In this document: piece after piece, positions 63,751 through 64,000 of the stretch
How the letters are laid out: every line of letters begins with the position of its first letter
How positions within the stretch are numbered: the first letter of the stretch is position 1
Assembly: GCA_021083345.1 (NCBI GenBank)
Contig: JAJGRE010000001.1
Coordinates: 1,054,001 to 1,118,000 of the forward strand
DNA from: Calditrichales bacterium MX18-03
GTDB taxonomy: Bacteria > Bacillota > Clostridia > Lutisporales > Lutisporaceae
Reading direction: 5' to 3'
DNA length: 64,000 bases
Notes under the pieces: model-generated
Seen by the model: only the letters and a program-made list of their open reading frames with translations
The model's database searches: none
What the model was told of the DNA's origin: nothing
Program-made: the position numbers and the translations under genes

Positions 63751-64000
63751 CTAATAAGTCGTGAATGCTTCAGGCAGCAGCTCTTTCAAAGTATGCACCC
63801 TCGTTCCTTCACCGTCTTCCAGAACAACCTGTATATCCAGCCCAAATTCTGCCATGAACTGTCTGCAGATTCCGCACGGATATGTTTGAAAACCGCCACT
63901 GCTTACTACGGCAATTGCTTCGAATTCCTTTTCACCTTCGGATATCGCCTTAGTATAGGCTACCCGCTCTGCGCATATGGTTGCACCGTACGAGGCGTTT
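63751..64000 (-). CDS. cdd: Cytidine deaminase, 5' part cut by the window edge
   Basis: The visible 82 residues contain the second half of the active site: NASYGATICAERVA, where Cys and Glu are key, and TYPCGICRQFMAEF with the paired zinc Cys. It ends LPEAFTTY before TAG at 63751. The start is outside. Cytidine deaminase converts (deoxy)cytidine to (deoxy)uridine. Its position upstream of era is the usual clostridial order. Confidence 0.96.
   Translation of the reverse strand, partial: NASYGATICAERVAYTKAISEGEKEFEAIAVVSSGGFQTYPCGICRQFMAEFGLDIQVVLEDGEGTRVHTLKELLPEAFTTY

Overview
This looks like a chromosomal segment from an anaerobic member of the Clostridia (Bacillota). The evidence is strong AGGAGG ribosome binding sites, a glycyl T-box leader, a THF riboswitch ahead of a FolT transporter, several SLH-type surface proteins, pyruvate phosphate dikinase with its regulatory protein, and a 4-hydroxybutyrate fermentation pathway. 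I cannot name the species. No rRNA, tRNA, CRISPR array, phage or transposase gene was found.

Layout. 1-9 kb: MsrAB, a cysteine-synthase-family enzyme, a DtxR/MntR-type regulator divergent from a ZIP transporter with two dyad operators between them, an omega-amidase-like nitrilase, HutD, a CHASE4-PAS-GGDEF-HD-GYP protein, and a collapsed 1-pyrroline-5-carboxylate dehydrogenase pseudogene that still has a consensus promoter, structured leader and terminator. 9-16 kb: a YdcZ-type membrane protein, a chemoreceptor, a three-gene operon headed by a divergent carbamoyltransferase, and a YetF/DUF421 protein. 16-33 kb: a 1770-residue surface protein, folT with its riboswitch, a LysM protein, a MITE-like 384-bp repeat element, 4-hydroxybutyrate dehydrogenase, an SLH-GH18 protein, an ECF S component, RluF and a YcdB/SLH protein. 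33-45 kb: HelD, a probable selenoprotein with an in-frame UGA, and the 4-hydroxybutyrate cluster. 45-53 kb: a two-component system divergent from a secreted DUF2680 protein, then a Bce-type module. 53-64 kb: the clostridial housekeeping run cdd-era-recO-DUF4342-glyQS-CBS/HTH-PSRP-ppdK, all on the minus strand.

How the genes work together. 4-Hydroxybutyrate dehydrogenase (24.7-25.8 kb), 4-hydroxybutyrate CoA-transferase and 4-hydroxybutyryl-CoA dehydratase lead to crotonyl-CoA. A thiolase and an SDR family 3-hydroxyacyl-CoA/ACP reductase would take the product on towards acetyl-CoA; a crotonase is not in the window. The dehydratase operon and the thiolase operon each carry a near-consensus -24/-12 (sigma-54) promoter. 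They share an exact 17-bp upstream element, and a PAS-AAA-HTH sigma-54 activator gene lies between them, so the window contains a coherent, locally readable regulon.

Most notable items: the probable selenoprotein at 35342-35665, the sigma-54/UAS regulon, the orphan structured leader at 8744-8950 and the ACCATA-rich element at 24206-24589. All family calls were made by reading the sequence; no database search was run.
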